A stretch of DNA of 6,677 nucleotides, from assembly GCA_934555855.1 (NCBI GenBank), contig CAKTFL010000127.1, positions 1 through 6,677 of the forward strand, in the 5' to 3' direction. Position 1 is the first letter of the stretch, and each line of letters starts with the position of its first letter. Positions 1 to 5,972 of the stretch are shown piece by piece. This stretch comes from an uncultured Sphingomonas sp. GTDB taxonomy: Bacteria; Pseudomonadota; Alphaproteobacteria; Sphingomonadales; Sphingomonadaceae. The notes below the pieces were generated by a model. That model saw only the letters and a program-made list of their open reading frames with translations. It was not told the origin of the DNA and made no database searches. The position numbers and the translations under genes were made by a program.

Positions 1-2
1 AC

Positions 3-368
3 ACCAGCCAGAACCTGATCGGCCTGCTCGAGCAGCGCCTGGACATGATCGTCTATCGCGCCAAGTTCGCTCCGACGATCTGGGCCGCACGCCAGCTGGT
101 CAGCCACGGCCATGTTCGCGTCAACGGCGTGAAGTGCAACATTGCCTCGCGCCGCTGCTTCGTCGGCGAAGAGATCACGCTGGGCACCAAGGCGCAGGAA
201 ATGGCGCTGGTGCTCGAGGCGCAGGGCCTGGCCGAGCGCGAGATCCCCGATTACGTGTCGCCGGACGGCACCGCCAAGGTGACCTTTGTTCGCGTGCCGA
301 CGCTGGACGAGGTTCCTTACCCGGTGAAGATGGAGCCGAACCTGGTCGTCGAGTTCTACTCGCGCTAA
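3..368 (+). CDS. rpsD: 30S ribosomal protein S4, C-terminal part (5' end outside window)
   Basis: S4 is a primary 16S rRNA-binding protein that nucleates assembly of the 30S body. The open frame runs in from the window edge without a stop, and 121 residues are visible. They begin with the end of the N-terminal domain ([14 protein letters not shown]) and continue through the S4 RNA-binding fold, with the characteristic [14 protein letters not shown] and NIASRR stretches. They finish with the usual S4 tail, [11 protein letters not shown], and TAA. Alphaproteobacterial S4 is about 205 residues, so roughly 84 N-terminal residues lie upstream. Whether an N-terminal zinc-binding cysteine set is present cannot be seen. 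The internal ATG at 45 is not the start, because conserved S4 sequence continues upstream of it. The gene is followed directly by a terminator and is not followed by rpoA, which fits the stand-alone rpsD of alphaproteobacteria. Identification is secure. Confidence 0.97.
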   Translation, partial: TSQNLIGLLEQRLDMIVYRAKFAPTIWAARQLVSHGHVRVNGVKCNIASRRCFVGEEITLGTKAQEMALVLEAQGLAEREIPDYVSPDGTAKVTFVRVPTLDEVPYPVKMEPNLVVEFYSR

Positions 369-404
369 GTCAGGCATAACAGGTCCGGCCGGCAAGGCCG
401 TTAG

Positions 405-438
405 AAGGGCGGTCCGTTCGGGCCGCCCTTTCTCGTTT
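405..438 (+). terminator. Rho-independent terminator after rpsD
   Basis: The arms at 405-415 and 420-430 form an 11-bp stem (AAGGGCGGTCC with GGGCCGCCCTT, one G-T wobble) around a GTTC tetraloop at 416-419. A T-rich tract with interruptions (TTCTCGTTT) follows at 430-438. It lies 36 nt after the rpsD stop. A smaller hairpin, CGGCC/GGCCG at 386-390 and 396-400, sits just upstream and may add to it. This probably insulates the ribosomal gene from the peptidase run. Confidence 0.88.
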
Positions 439-521
439 GGCGCCCGCGCCTTGGGGCTCGCCGATACTTGCACCGCATCCGGTCGGCTGGCACATCGGGC
501 AGCGATCCTTCCCGTTCACCC

Positions 522-526
522 GGAGC
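522..526 (+). promoter_or_regulatory. Ribosome binding site deciding the peptidase start
   Basis: GGAGC at 522-526, with its GGAG core ending 5 nt before ATG 531, supports that ATG. The upstream in-frame TTG at 468 has no such site, and starting there would place 21 unrelated residues in front of a clear signal peptide. Confidence 0.7.
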
Positions 527-530
527 CGAC

Positions 531-2159
531 ATGCGCCGTTCCCTGCTTTCCTTGCTGCTGCTCACCGCCGCCGCGCCGCTTTCCGCGCAGCAGATCCCCG
601 TCGAAACGCTGAAGTCGGTTACGCAGGAGCTGTCTTCCGACACCTATGAAGGGCGAGCCCCGACCACGCCGGGAGAGGAAAAGACGGTCGACTATATCGT
701 CAAGCGCTTCCAGGCCGCCGGGCTGAAGCCGGGCAATGCCGGCCGCTGGACGCAGGACGTGCCGATGGTGGAGATCACCGCCAACGACGTGCAGCCGCTC
801 ACCTTCACCGGCGGCAAGGCGCCGGTTACCATGGCATTCCGCAGCGACATGGTCGCCGCGACCTATCGCGTCGCGGCGAGCGTGTCGGTGAAGAACAGCG
901 ACGTCGTCTTCGTCGGCTACGGCATCACTGCGCCTGAAAAGAGCTGGGACGATTATGCCGGCATCGACGTGCGCGGCAAGACGGTGGTGATCCTGATCAA
1001 CGATCCCGACTGGCAGACCATGTCGCGCGAGGGACCGTTCGAGGGCCGCGCCATGACCTGGTACGGCCGCTGGCCCTACAAGTTCGAGAATGCGGCGAAG
1101 CACGGCGCCGCCGCCGCGATCATCGTCCACGACACGGAGCCGGCCGCCTATCCCTGGGCGGTGGTCCAGTCCTCCTGGACCGGCCCGCAATATGAGCTGG
1201 ACGAGGCGGGCAACCATCTGGACCAGAGCCAGGTGATCGGCTGGATGCAGCTGCCCAAGGCGAAGGAGCTGTTCGCCAGCGCCGGCAGGAACTTCGACCA
1301 GCTCGCGGCGGCGGCCAAGGCGAAGGGGTTCAAGGCCGTGCCGCTTGGGCTGAAGCTATCGGCCGGCTTCTCCAACACAATCAAGAAGAGCGCGTCGAAG
1401 AACGTGGTCGGCGTGCTGCCGGGTACGTCCAACCCGAACGATGTGGTGCTGTATTCGGCGCATTGGGACCATCTGGGCCGCTGCGACGCGGTGAACGGCG
1501 ATGATATCTGCAACGGCGCTCTCGACAATGCGTCAGGCATCGGCGGGCTGGTCGCGCTGGCGGAGGCTCAGGCCAAGGCCGGGCCGGCGAAGCGGTCGAT
1601 CGCGTTCCTGGCGGTGACCGCCGAGGAGTCGGGGTTGCTGGGGTCGAAATATTACGCGGAGCACCCGGTCTTCCCGCTCGCGCGCACGGTCGGCGGGGTC
1701 AACATGGACGTGCTCAACGTCAACGGCGCCACTCGCGACTTCGTGCTGACCGGGGCGGGCAAGTCCGAAATCGAGGATCTCGCGAAGCGGCTCGTCACCG
1801 CGCAAGGGCGGACGATCAGCCCGGAGCCGAACCCAGAGCGCGGCGGCTATTATCGGTCCGACCATTTCTCCTTCGCGAAGCTCGGCGTGCCGATGCTCGA
1901 CGGCAGTTCCGGCGAGAATCTGGTCAAGGGCGGCAGCGCTGCGGGCCACGCCGCGACCGAGGATTATGTCGCCCACCGCTATCACAAGCCGCAGGACGAA
2001 TATGACGCTAACTGGGACTGGTCGGGCGCCGTTCAGGACCTGAACGTCTATTATGGGCTGGGCCGGCAGCTCGCCGACAACCCCGGCCTCTGGCCCAATT
2101 GGTATGCCAGCAGCGAGTTTCGCGTCATTCGCGACCAGTCGCGCAAGAACGCGCAATGA
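531..2159 (+). CDS. Secreted M28 family zinc metallopeptidase with PA-like insert
   Basis: Predicted exported aminopeptidase/carboxypeptidase-type enzyme of 542 residues, trimming peptides outside the cytoplasm. Residues 1-19 form a signal peptide: basic MRR, a leucine-rich core, then a likely signal peptidase I cut after LSA and before QQ. There is no lipobox cysteine. About residues 110-280 resemble the protease-associated (PA) insert common in this family. The catalytic domain follows with the full M28 co-catalytic set: H311 and D313 in SAHWDHLG, bridging D332 in GALDNASG, E365 as general base and E366 as ligand in TAEESGLLGS, D393 in VNMDV, and H445 in RSDHFSFAKLGVP. All expected residues are present, so it should be active. 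ATG 531 was chosen for its ribosome binding site and signal peptide. The stop overlaps the next gene (ATGA), suggesting translational coupling. Substrate specificity cannot be read from the sequence. Confidence 0.93.
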   Translation: MRRSLLSLLLLTAAAPLSAQQIPVETLKSVTQELSSDTYEGRAPTTPGEEKTVDYIVKRFQAAGLKPGNAGRWTQDVPMVEITANDVQPLTFTGGKAPVTMAFRSDMVAATYRVAASVSVKNSDVVFVGYGITAPEKSWDDYAGIDVRGKTVVILINDPDWQTMSREGPFEGRAMTWYGRWPYKFENAAKHGAAAAIIVHDTEPAAYPWAVVQSSWTGPQYELDEAGNHLDQSQVIGWMQLPKAKELFASAGRNFDQLAAAAKAKGFKAVPLGLKLSAGFSNTIKKSASKNVVGVLPGTSNPNDVVLYSAHWDHLGRCDAVNGDDICNGALDNASGIGGLVALAEAQAKAGPAKRSIAFLAVTAEESGLLGSKYYAEHPVFPLARTVGGVNMDVLNVNGATRDFVLTGAGKSEIEDLAKRLVTAQGRTISPEPNPERGGYYRSDHFSFAKLGVPMLDGSSGENLVKGGSAAGHAATEDYVAHRYHKPQDEYDANWDWSGAVQDLNVYYGLGRQLADNPGLWPNWYASSEFRVIRDQSRKNAQ

Positions 2160-3127
2160 CGATGCCGCCGCCAGCCGAATGGGCGCCGCACCACGCGGTG
2201 TGGATCGGCTTTCCGAGCCATCCGGAACTATGGCAGGAGGATCTGGACCCCGCACGCGAGGAGGTGGCCGCCTTTGCCCGCGCGGTTCATGCCGATGGAC
2301 GGGGCGAGCGGGTGCTGCTGGTCTGCGCCGATGACGAGGCGGCCGACGCCGCGCGCGCGCTGGCACCCTTCGCCGGCATCGTGGTGGAGGCGTTCGGCGA
2401 TATCTGGCTGCGCGACACGGGACCGATCCTGACTGGCGACGGTACGGCACGGCTGTTCGGGTTCAACGGCTGGGGAGGCAAATACGACCTGCCCGGCGAC
2501 GACACGGTCGGCGAGCGGCTGGCGGAAGATCGGGGCATCGACACCATCCGCTGCCGCTGGGTGCTGGAGGGCGGTGCCATCGATGGCGACGGCACAGGCC
2601 TGGCAGTGACCACCGAACAGTGCCTGCTCAACCCCAACCGCAACGCCACCCTGACGCGCGAGCAGGTCGAGAAGCGGCTTGCGAGCGACCTGGGCCTCGA
2701 TCGCGTCGTCTGGCTGGGCGACGGCCTGCTCAACGACCATACCGACGGCCATGTCGACAACCTGGCCCGCTTCGTCGCGCCCGGCCGCGTCGCCTTGCCG
2801 GAGGGCGCGGAAAACGATCCCAACTGGCGCATCTACCAGGATGCCGGCAACCGCCTGCGCGGGGCCGGGGTGGAGGTGGTCACGGTGCCCTCGCCCGGCC
2901 GCGTGCTGCGCGACGGCGAGATCATCCCCGCCAGCTACATGAACTTCTACCTTGGCAATGCGGCCGTTGTGGTGCCGGTTTATGGCGCCCCGAACGATGC
3001 GGCTGCGGTGGCGGCGATCGGGGCGATCTTTCCCGACCGGGAGGTGGTGGGACTGCGCGCCGACCACATCCTGACCGGCGGCGGCAGCTTTCACTGCATC
3101 AGCCAGCAGATCCCGGCCCGGCCCTGA
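2156..3127 (+). CDS. aguA: Agmatine deiminase family protein (PAD_porph fold)
   Basis: Predicted cytoplasmic guanidino-group hydrolase of 323 residues converting agmatine to N-carbamoylputrescine and ammonia, a step from arginine to putrescine. The family signatures occur in order: PAEWAPHHAVWIGFPS at the N-terminus, DIWLRDTGP (82-90), FNGWGGKY (103-110), LEGGAIDGDGTG (137-148), TEQCLLNPNRN (153-163), HTDGHVDN (195-202) with the catalytic His/Asp, and TGGGSFHCISQQIP (307-320) with nucleophile Cys314. The length is slightly short for the family (about 340-370) but no motif is missing. The start at 2156 overlaps the peptidase stop as ATGA and has no strong ribosome binding site, so it probably depends on coupling. 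ATG 2162 is an alternative. The partner N-carbamoylputrescine amidohydrolase (aguB) is not in this window. There is no signal peptide, so a secreted peptidylarginine deiminase role is unlikely although the fold is shared. Confidence 0.92.
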   Translation: MTMPPPAEWAPHHAVWIGFPSHPELWQEDLDPAREEVAAFARAVHADGRGERVLLVCADDEAADAARALAPFAGIVVEAFGDIWLRDTGPILTGDGTARLFGFNGWGGKYDLPGDDTVGERLAEDRGIDTIRCRWVLEGGAIDGDGTGLAVTTEQCLLNPNRNATLTREQVEKRLASDLGLDRVVWLGDGLLNDHTDGHVDNLARFVAPGRVALPEGAENDPNWRIYQDAGNRLRGAGVEVVTVPSPGRVLRDGEIIPASYMNFYLGNAAVVVPVYGAPNDAAAVAAIGAIFPDREVVGLRADHILTGGGSFHCISQQIPARP

Positions 3128-3131
3128 AGGA
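3126..3131 (+). promoter_or_regulatory. Ribosome binding site of the metallo-hydrolase gene
   Basis: GAAGGA at 3126-3131 overlaps the upstream stop codon and ends 7 nt before ATG 3139. It fixes the start and rules out the much longer frame that reads back to 2620 through the deiminase gene. Confidence 0.75.
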
Positions 3132-3138
3132 CGCCCGC

Positions 3139-3813
3139 ATGAGCATCCCACCCCCCAACGATCCTCCCCTGCGCGTGTCGATCATCCCGGTCACCCCGAT
3201 CCAGCAGAACTGCACGCTGGTCTGGTGCACCGCGACGATGAAGGCGGCGGTGGTCGATCCGGGCGGCGACCTGCCGCGGATCCATGCCGCCATCGCACAG
3301 GCCGGGGTGACGGTGGAAAAGATCCTGCTCACCCACGGCCATATCGACCATGCCGGCGCCGCCAAGCCGCTCGCCCAGGCGCTGGGCGTGCCGATCGAGG
3401 GGCCGGCGGAGGCCGACCGCTTCTGGCTAGCCCGGCTGGACGATGACGGCCGGCAATGGGGGATCGAGGGCACGCCGTTCGAGCCCGACCGCTGGCTGGT
3501 CGAGCGCGATCAGGTAACCGTCGGCGAGCTGGTCCTCGATGTCTACGAAACGCCGGGCCATACCGAGGGCCATGTCATCTTCCATCACCCCCCATCGAAG
3601 TTCGCGCTGGTCGGCGACGTGCTGTTCCAGGGATCAGTCGGGCGCAGCGACCTGCCGGGCGGCAATCACAAGGTGCTGATCGAATCGATTGTCACCAAGC
3701 TGTGGCCGCTGGGGTCGGAAACGGCGTTCGTTCCCGGTCATGGCCAGCCCAGCACCTTCGCCCATGAGCGCGCCAATAACATGTTCGTCAGCGATCGCGC
3801 GCTCGCGGCCTGA
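3139..3813 (+). CDS. Metallo-beta-lactamase-fold hydrolase, glyoxalase II (YcbL) type
   Basis: Predicted cytoplasmic thioester hydrolase of 224 residues, of the hydroxyacylglutathione hydrolase-like (YcbL) branch. The complete binuclear metal site is visible: H66, H68, D70 and H71 in THGHIDHAG, H141 in ETPGHTEGH, D160 in LVGDVLF, and H201 in VPGHGQPS. The FQGSVGRSDLPGG stretch (163-175) is typical of the YcbL branch and separates it from beta-lactamases. The length suits this short form, which lacks the C-terminal helical glutathione-binding domain of classical glyoxalase II (about 250-260 residues). The true substrate may therefore not be S-lactoylglutathione. It starts 11 nt after the deiminase stop and is probably in the same transcript. 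The preceding in-frame sequence from 2620 is an overlapping read of the deiminase gene and is not part of this protein. Confidence 0.93.
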   Translation: MSIPPPNDPPLRVSIIPVTPIQQNCTLVWCTATMKAAVVDPGGDLPRIHAAIAQAGVTVEKILLTHGHIDHAGAAKPLAQALGVPIEGPAEADRFWLARLDDDGRQWGIEGTPFEPDRWLVERDQVTVGELVLDVYETPGHTEGHVIFHHPPSKFALVGDVLFQGSVGRSDLPGGNHKVLIESIVTKLWPLGSETAFVPGHGQPSTFAHERANNMFVSDRALAA

Positions 3814-3843
3814 CGGCCGGCACCCCGGGAGCCGCTAAGCGCG

Positions 3844-4020
3844 ATGATTGCCATCGGCTGCCTGTTGCTGATCGTCCTGCCGCTTGTCGGCCTGGCGGTC
3901 GGCGGCCTGGTCGCCGGACCGGAAGGTGCGCTCTGGGCCGCGTTTGCCGGATTCGGCATCGCCCTGATCCTGGCGGGAACGGCGGCTTTCGCGCTGTTCA
4001 AGGCGGGCAGGCGCTCGTGA
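3844..4020 (+). CDS. Small two-helix membrane protein, 58 aa, unknown function
   Basis: This short frame is easily missed. It encodes 58 residues starting MIAIGCLLLIVLPLVGLAVG. Residues 2-25 are hydrophobic, a short polar turn PEG follows at 26-28, and residues 29-52 are hydrophobic again. The tail KAGRRS is basic, so the C-terminus and probably the N-terminus face the cytoplasm. Glycine and alanine are frequent in the helices, allowing close helix packing. GGGAG at 3827-3831 lies 12 nt before ATG 3844, a rather long spacing. It starts 30 nt after the hydrolase stop on the same strand and may be the last gene of that run. I do not recognise a named family. Reality rests on the start, stop, membrane pattern and context, so confidence is moderate. 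Confidence 0.62.
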   Translation: MIAIGCLLLIVLPLVGLAVGGLVAGPEGALWAAFAGFGIALILAGTAAFALFKAGRRS

Positions 4021-4058
4021 AGCTTTGACCTTGTGTTCGTCGCAGCCACCGGCCGGCG

Positions 4059-4092
4059 GGGAACAACCCCCAGCCCCGTCCGCTTTGTTCCC
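4059..4092. repeat. Perfect inverted repeat GGGAACAA-N18-TTGTTCCC
   Basis: The arms at 4059-4066 and 4085-4092 are exact reverse complements separated by 18 nt. Outward pairing continues with a G-T wobble and a C-G pair (4058/4093, 4057/4094). The repeat sits 18 nt before the start codon at 4111 and just upstream of its ribosome binding site. No T tract follows, so it does not look like a terminator. It could be a regulator binding site or an mRNA leader hairpin. Confidence 0.6.
4060..4085 (+). promoter_or_regulatory. Possible EcfG (general stress response) promoter
   Basis: GGAAC at 4060-4064 is followed after 16 nt by CGCTT at 4081-4085. The known alphaproteobacterial EcfG consensus is GGAAC-N16/17-CGTT, so the -35 matches fully and the -10 has one mismatch. 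A start point near 4092 would give a leader of about 19 nt carrying the GGAG ribosome binding site at 4100-4103. The overlap with the inverted repeat means the GGAAC match may instead be part of that element. Confidence 0.35.
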
Positions 4093-4110
4093 TGTAATCG
4101 GAGATGAAGC

Positions 4111-4479
4111 ATGGATGACGACCGGCTGTGGGGCTTCGAACAGAGCCTGTGGATCGAAGGACCGGACAATTATCGCGAAAAGGTCGACGACGACGTGGTG
4201 ATGGTGCTGCCGCGCCCGCCCTTCGTCTTTGCCGGCGAGCAGGCGATCGAGGCGGTGGCGGAGACTCCGGTTTGGGATCGTGCCGAGCTGACCGACCGAC
4301 AGGTGTCGCGACCCCAAGAGGGGTTGATCGTCATCGCCTACCATGTCCGCGCCGAACGCGAAGGCCATGCCGGCTATGAGGCGCATTGCACCTCGGTCAT
4401 CCGGCGCCTGGAGCATGAGGTCTGGCGCGTGGTGCAGCATCAGCAGACGCCGGTGCTGGTCACCTCCGCCACGGAGTGA
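4111..4479 (+). CDS. Small NTF2/SnoaL-like (DUF4440-type) protein
   Basis: A soluble protein of 122 residues with no signal peptide or membrane segment. The pattern fits the cone-shaped NTF2/SnoaL fold of DUF4440-type proteins. An N-terminal helix (DDRLWGFEQSLWIEGPDNYREKV) leads into VVMVLPRPPFVFAGEQAIEAVAE (29-51). Strands GLIVIAYHVRAER (71-83) and YEAHCTSVIRRLEHEVWRVVQHQQTP (89-114) follow. The closing pattern of a strand, a basic residue pair, then W-x-V-x-H-x-x is typical of this fold. No catalytic residues can be assigned, and members range from enzymes to ligand-binding proteins. ATG 4111 has GGAG at 4100-4103, 7 nt upstream. The ATG at 4104 is out of frame. The gene has its own 90-nt upstream spacer with a possible stress promoter and a likely terminator after it, so it may be a single-gene unit. 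Fold assignment is from pattern recall and function is unknown. Confidence 0.75.
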   Translation: MDDDRLWGFEQSLWIEGPDNYREKVDDDVVMVLPRPPFVFAGEQAIEAVAETPVWDRAELTDRQVSRPQEGLIVIAYHVRAEREGHAGYEAHCTSVIRRLEHEVWRVVQHQQTPVLVTSATE

Positions 4480-4487
4480 ACGGGAGT

Positions 4488-4525
4488 GGGCGGTGCCGGT
4501 TGGGTCCCGCCCTTCCTGCCTTCCC
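4488..4525 (+). terminator. Probable terminator between the NTF2-like gene and rpmF
   Basis: GGGCGG at 4488-4493 pairs with CCGCCC at 4507-4512. The 13-nt interior can add a small CC/GG pair. A pyrimidine-rich run with several T residues follows (TTCCTGCCTTCCCTT, 4513-4527). It begins 8 nt after the stop codon. The stem is short and the T tract is broken by C, so this is only a fair candidate. Confidence 0.42.
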
Positions 4526-4540
4526 TTGCCCGCCTTCCTC

Positions 4541-4568
4541 TTGCAACGCGAGCGAATATCGCTATAGC
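4541..4568 (+). promoter_or_regulatory. Likely housekeeping promoter of rpmF-plsX-fabH
   Basis: TTGCAA at 4541-4546 and TATAGC at 4563-4568 are spaced by 16 nt. Each matches four of six consensus positions, and the GCTATAGC context is common for sphingomonad -10 elements. It is the most AT-rich short stretch in the intergenic region. A start near 4575 would give a leader of about 108 nt. An AGCGA-ATA-TCGCT palindrome (4551-4563) fills the spacer and touches the -10. Confidence 0.6.
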
Positions 4569-4588
4569 GCCACGCTTCGCGATGCGTC

Positions 4589-4642
4589 CGGCCGCCATGT
4601 GCCAGCGCGGCCGACTGGTCGGTCTCGCCGGGATTGTCCGGG
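4589..4642 (+). other. Structured 5' leader of rpmF with competing hairpins
   Basis: Hairpin A pairs CGGCCGC (4589-4595) with GCGGCCG (4607-4613), with an 11-nt loop. Hairpin B pairs GGCCGA (4609-4614) with TCGGTC (4619-4624), with a CTGG loop and one wobble. The two share 4609-4613 and cannot form together. Hairpin C pairs CCGGG (4628-4632) with TCCGG (4637-4641). The high GC content makes chance hairpins likely, so a regulatory role is not shown. Confidence 0.35.
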
Positions 4643-4682
4643 TTCGTCCATCCTGTTCATATTGCAAGGCTAAGGTGCCGAA

Positions 4683-4862
4683 ATGGCCGTCCCCAAGAGA
4701 AAAACTTCGCCCTCCAAGCGCGGGATGCGCCGTGGACATGATTCGCTGACCGTGGCGAGCTTTCAGGAATGCCCGAACTGCGGCGAGCTGAAGCGCCCGC
4801 ACAATCTGTGCACCGCCTGCGGCCACTACAACGGCCGCGAGATCGTGTCGGCCGAGGGCTGA
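4683..4862 (+). CDS. rpmF: 50S ribosomal protein L32 (zinc-ribbon form)
   Basis: L32 is a small structural protein of the large ribosomal subunit. The 59-residue product begins with the invariant [22 protein letters not shown]. It carries a complete zinc ribbon with C30, C33, C43 and C46 (CPNC and CTAC), then the conserved GHYNGREI end. This is the four-cysteine (C+) form. Many other alphaproteobacteria, for example Rhizobiales, have a cysteine-free L32, so this fits a sphingomonad. AAGG at 4672-4675 lies 7 nt before ATG 4683. It heads the rpmF-plsX-fabH cluster and ends 42 nt before plsX. The upstream YceD/DUF177 gene that often precedes rpmF in proteobacteria is absent here. In bacteria with both L32 forms, zinc supply controls which is used. 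Only this copy is visible. Confidence 0.98.
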   Translation: MAVPKRKTSPSKRGMRRGHDSLTVASFQECPNCGELKRPHNLCTACGHYNGREIVSAEG

Positions 4863-4904
4863 CCCGCCTTCCCAACAGGACTCTGACCGGATCAAAGCCC
4901 AGCC

Positions 4905-5972
4905 ATGACTGACAGTTCCTGGATCGCCGTCGATGCGATGGGCGGTGACAAGGGGCTGACGGTCATGCTTGCCGGCGTGGCGCAGGCGCGCCGCCGGTTT
5001 CAGGGCACCAATTTCCTGCTGGTCGGGGATGAGGTGGCGATCCGGGAAGGGCTGAAGGCCCATCCCGGCCTGTCGGCGCATTCGGAGATCGTCCATGCCC
5101 CCGACCTGGTCGGGGCCGAGGAAAAGCCGAGCCAGGCGATACGCCGGGCGCGCACGACCTCCATGGGCGTCGCCATCAACCTGGTGAAGCAGGGACGCGC
5201 CGCTGCGGCGGTTTCATCCGGCAATACCGGCGCGCTGATGGCCATGGCCAAGGTCGCCTTGCGTACCCTGCCGGGCATCGATCGTCCGGCTCTGGCCGCC
5301 CCGCTGCCGACGCTTGGCGACAATGACGTGGTCATGCTGGACCTGGGCGCCAACACTGAGGTGGACGCCCGCAACCTGGTCCAGTTCGCAGTGATGGGCG
5401 CCGTCTATGCACGCGCGACCATGGATCTGGCGGAACCGCGCGTCGCCCTGCTCAACATCGGGTCCGAGGATCAGAAGGGCACGGACGAGATCCGCGACGC
5501 AGCCGCCATCCTGCGCGATGCCAGCGGCCTACCGATGTGCTTCACCGGCTTTGTCGAGGGCGACCGGCTGTCCCGCGGCGACGTGGATGTGATCGTGTGC
5601 GACGGCTTCACCGGCAACATCGCGCTCAAAACCGCGGAGGGCACCGCCCGGTTCGTCGCCGACCTGCTGAAGCGCGCGTTTGCTAGCTCCGTCCGGTCGA
5701 AGATCGGGTTCCTGATCTCGCGCCCGGCCACCGACCTGCTGCGCCACCATCTGGACCCCAATGTCCATAACGGCGCCGTGTTTCTGGGGTTGAACGGCAT
5801 TGTCGTGAAATCGCACGGTGGCGCCACCGAGCTGGGCGTTGCCACGGCGATCGGCAACGCCGCCAAGATGGTGCGCGCCGACCTGACCCGCCGAATCGCG
5901 CAGGACCTGGCGGCGGTCGGCAACGGCGCCACGGCGCATGGCGGACCCGACGAACAGCGAGGCGCCGCATGA
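4905..5972 (+). CDS. plsX: Phosphate acyltransferase PlsX
   Basis: PlsX converts acyl-ACP and phosphate to acyl-phosphate, the acyl donor for PlsY in phospholipid synthesis. It is a peripheral membrane enzyme. The 355-residue length matches the family (about 330-360). Visible signatures are [11 protein letters not shown] (7-17), [15 protein letters not shown] (101-115), [10 protein letters not shown] (127-136), [11 protein letters not shown] (144-154), [11 protein letters not shown] (182-192), [15 protein letters not shown] (228-242) and [17 protein letters not shown] (289-305). ATG 4905 is the first in-frame start after a TGA at 4884 and places the VDAMGGD motif normally. No clear ribosome binding site precedes it; AGGA lies some 25 nt away. 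Translation may therefore depend on flow from rpmF or on an unstructured start region. The stop overlaps the fabH start as ATGA. The last 15 residues are low in conservation. Identification is secure. Confidence 0.98.
   Translation: MTDSSWIAVDAMGGDKGLTVMLAGVAQARRRFQGTNFLLVGDEVAIREGLKAHPGLSAHSEIVHAPDLVGAEEKPSQAIRRARTTSMGVAINLVKQGRAAAAVSSGNTGALMAMAKVALRTLPGIDRPALAAPLPTLGDNDVVMLDLGANTEVDARNLVQFAVMGAVYARATMDLAEPRVALLNIGSEDQKGTDEIRDAAAILRDASGLPMCFTGFVEGDRLSRGDVDVIVCDGFTGNIALKTAEGTARFVADLLKRAFASSVRSKIGFLISRPATDLLRHHLDPNVHNGAVFLGLNGIVVKSHGGATELGVATAIGNAAKMVRADLTRRIAQDLAAVGNGATAHGGPDEQRGAA

Noticed and set aside
437..468. Promoter for the peptidase run (TTGGCG with GATACT)
   Set aside because: The spacing is 20 nt and both hexamers are weak. 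A promoter must exist after the terminator, but I cannot place it.
468..530. Upstream TTG start for the M28 peptidase
   Set aside because: It would bury the signal peptide behind 21 residues and has no ribosome binding site. ATG 531 has both.
2620..3138. N-terminal extension of the metallo-hydrolase frame
   Set aside because: The segment overlaps the deiminase in another frame and is low-complexity Arg/Pro/Gly. A ribosome binding site and the normal family N-terminus begin at 3139.
4025..4053. TTGACC as a -35 element upstream of the NTF2-like gene
   Set aside because: No AT-containing -10 lies 16-18 nt downstream; the bases there are GC-rich.
4634..4663. Second promoter TTGTCC-N18-CATATT just before rpmF
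   Set aside because: The start point would fall at about 4670, on or beside the ribosome binding site, leaving almost no leader. The 4541-4568 promoter fits better.
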